In this document: positions 30,063-30,243 of the stretch, piece after piece
How the letters are laid out: every line of letters begins with the position of its first letter
Position numbering within the stretch: the stretch's first letter is position 1
Source of the DNA: Parachlorella kessleri
Taxonomy: Eukaryota; Chlorophyta; Trebouxiophyceae; Chlorellales; Chlorellaceae
Length of the DNA: 30,243 bases
Direction of reading: 5' to 3'
Assembly: GCA_001598975.1 (NCBI GenBank)
Contig: BBXU01000676.1
Coordinates: forward strand, 1-30,243
Made by a program: the position numbers and the translations under genes
Notes under the pieces: model-generated
Database searches by the model: none
What the model was told of the DNA's origin: nothing
What the model saw: only the letters and a program-made list of their open reading frames with translations

Positions 30063-30243
30063 GATGTGCCGCAGACTTGCAAGCAGGGCTTTGAAGGCAA
30101 GGGGTGATGTTGACGGGTAATACACATCAACTGCTGCGACTTGGCATGCAGTTGCACAGGCTGCCAAGTCAGCCAGGCGCAGTTGCCTGAGGCGCCCTGG
30201 GCGCTGTGAGATGGTGTTAGGTTGTGCAACGAGCCGCAGCCTA

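Overview
This is a stretch of nuclear genome from a green alga. No prokaryotic operon, tRNA, rRNA, transposon or CRISPR array was seen. The evidence is spliceosomal gene structure throughout: GTGAGT/GTGCGN/GTAAGN donors, TTGCAG/GTGCAG acceptors, and 60+ short exons. TGTAA poly(A) signals, typical of chlorophytes, lie downstream of most stop codons. The protein set includes ciliary genes, a plant-type DUF599 membrane protein and an AP-4 subunit. I infer a core chlorophyte that makes, or whose ancestors made, cilia. I cannot name the species.

I assembled nine protein genes exon by exon. Each exon join was checked for reading phase and for agreement with remembered family motifs. From left to right: (1) beta-4 adaptin of AP-4 (minus strand, runs off the left edge); (2) a BBOF1/CCDC176 basal-body coiled-coil protein (plus); (3) NOP53 (minus) and (4) WDR74/NSA1 (plus), both 60S ribosome assembly factors, starting 164 bp apart; (5) a secreted, cysteine-containing protein with a Val/Pro/Ala-rich tail built from phase-1 exon modules (plus; not recognised as a named protein); (6) a sarcosine/pipecolate oxidase-type flavoenzyme (minus); (7) a large katanin-interacting protein KATNIP (minus); (8) the ESCRT-III subunit VPS60/CHMP5 (plus); (9) a DUF599 membrane protein (minus, start near the right edge).

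Genes mostly alternate in strand, giving three head-to-head pairs (AP4B/BBOF1, NOP53/WDR74, KATNIP/VPS60) with 164-288 bp between start codons. The NOP53/WDR74 pair is functionally coherent, since both proteins act on the pre-60S particle and connect to the MTR4 exosome helicase. The other two pairs each join a ciliary gene to a membrane-traffic gene. Three convergent junctions (BBOF1/NOP53, secreted protein/oxidase, VPS60/DUF599) hold the poly(A) signals.

The most unusual points are: the modular secreted gene with symmetric exons; a 56/65-bp tandem duplication that copied a splice acceptor and exon start in BBOF1; an in-frame, stop-free intron in the oxidase gene that carries an AT-rich hairpin; a perfect 18-bp-arm hairpin just upstream of a DUF599 splice acceptor; an acceptor tract made of a microsatellite in KATNIP; and two apparent GC-AG introns. 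I did not find a convincing new multi-gene system.
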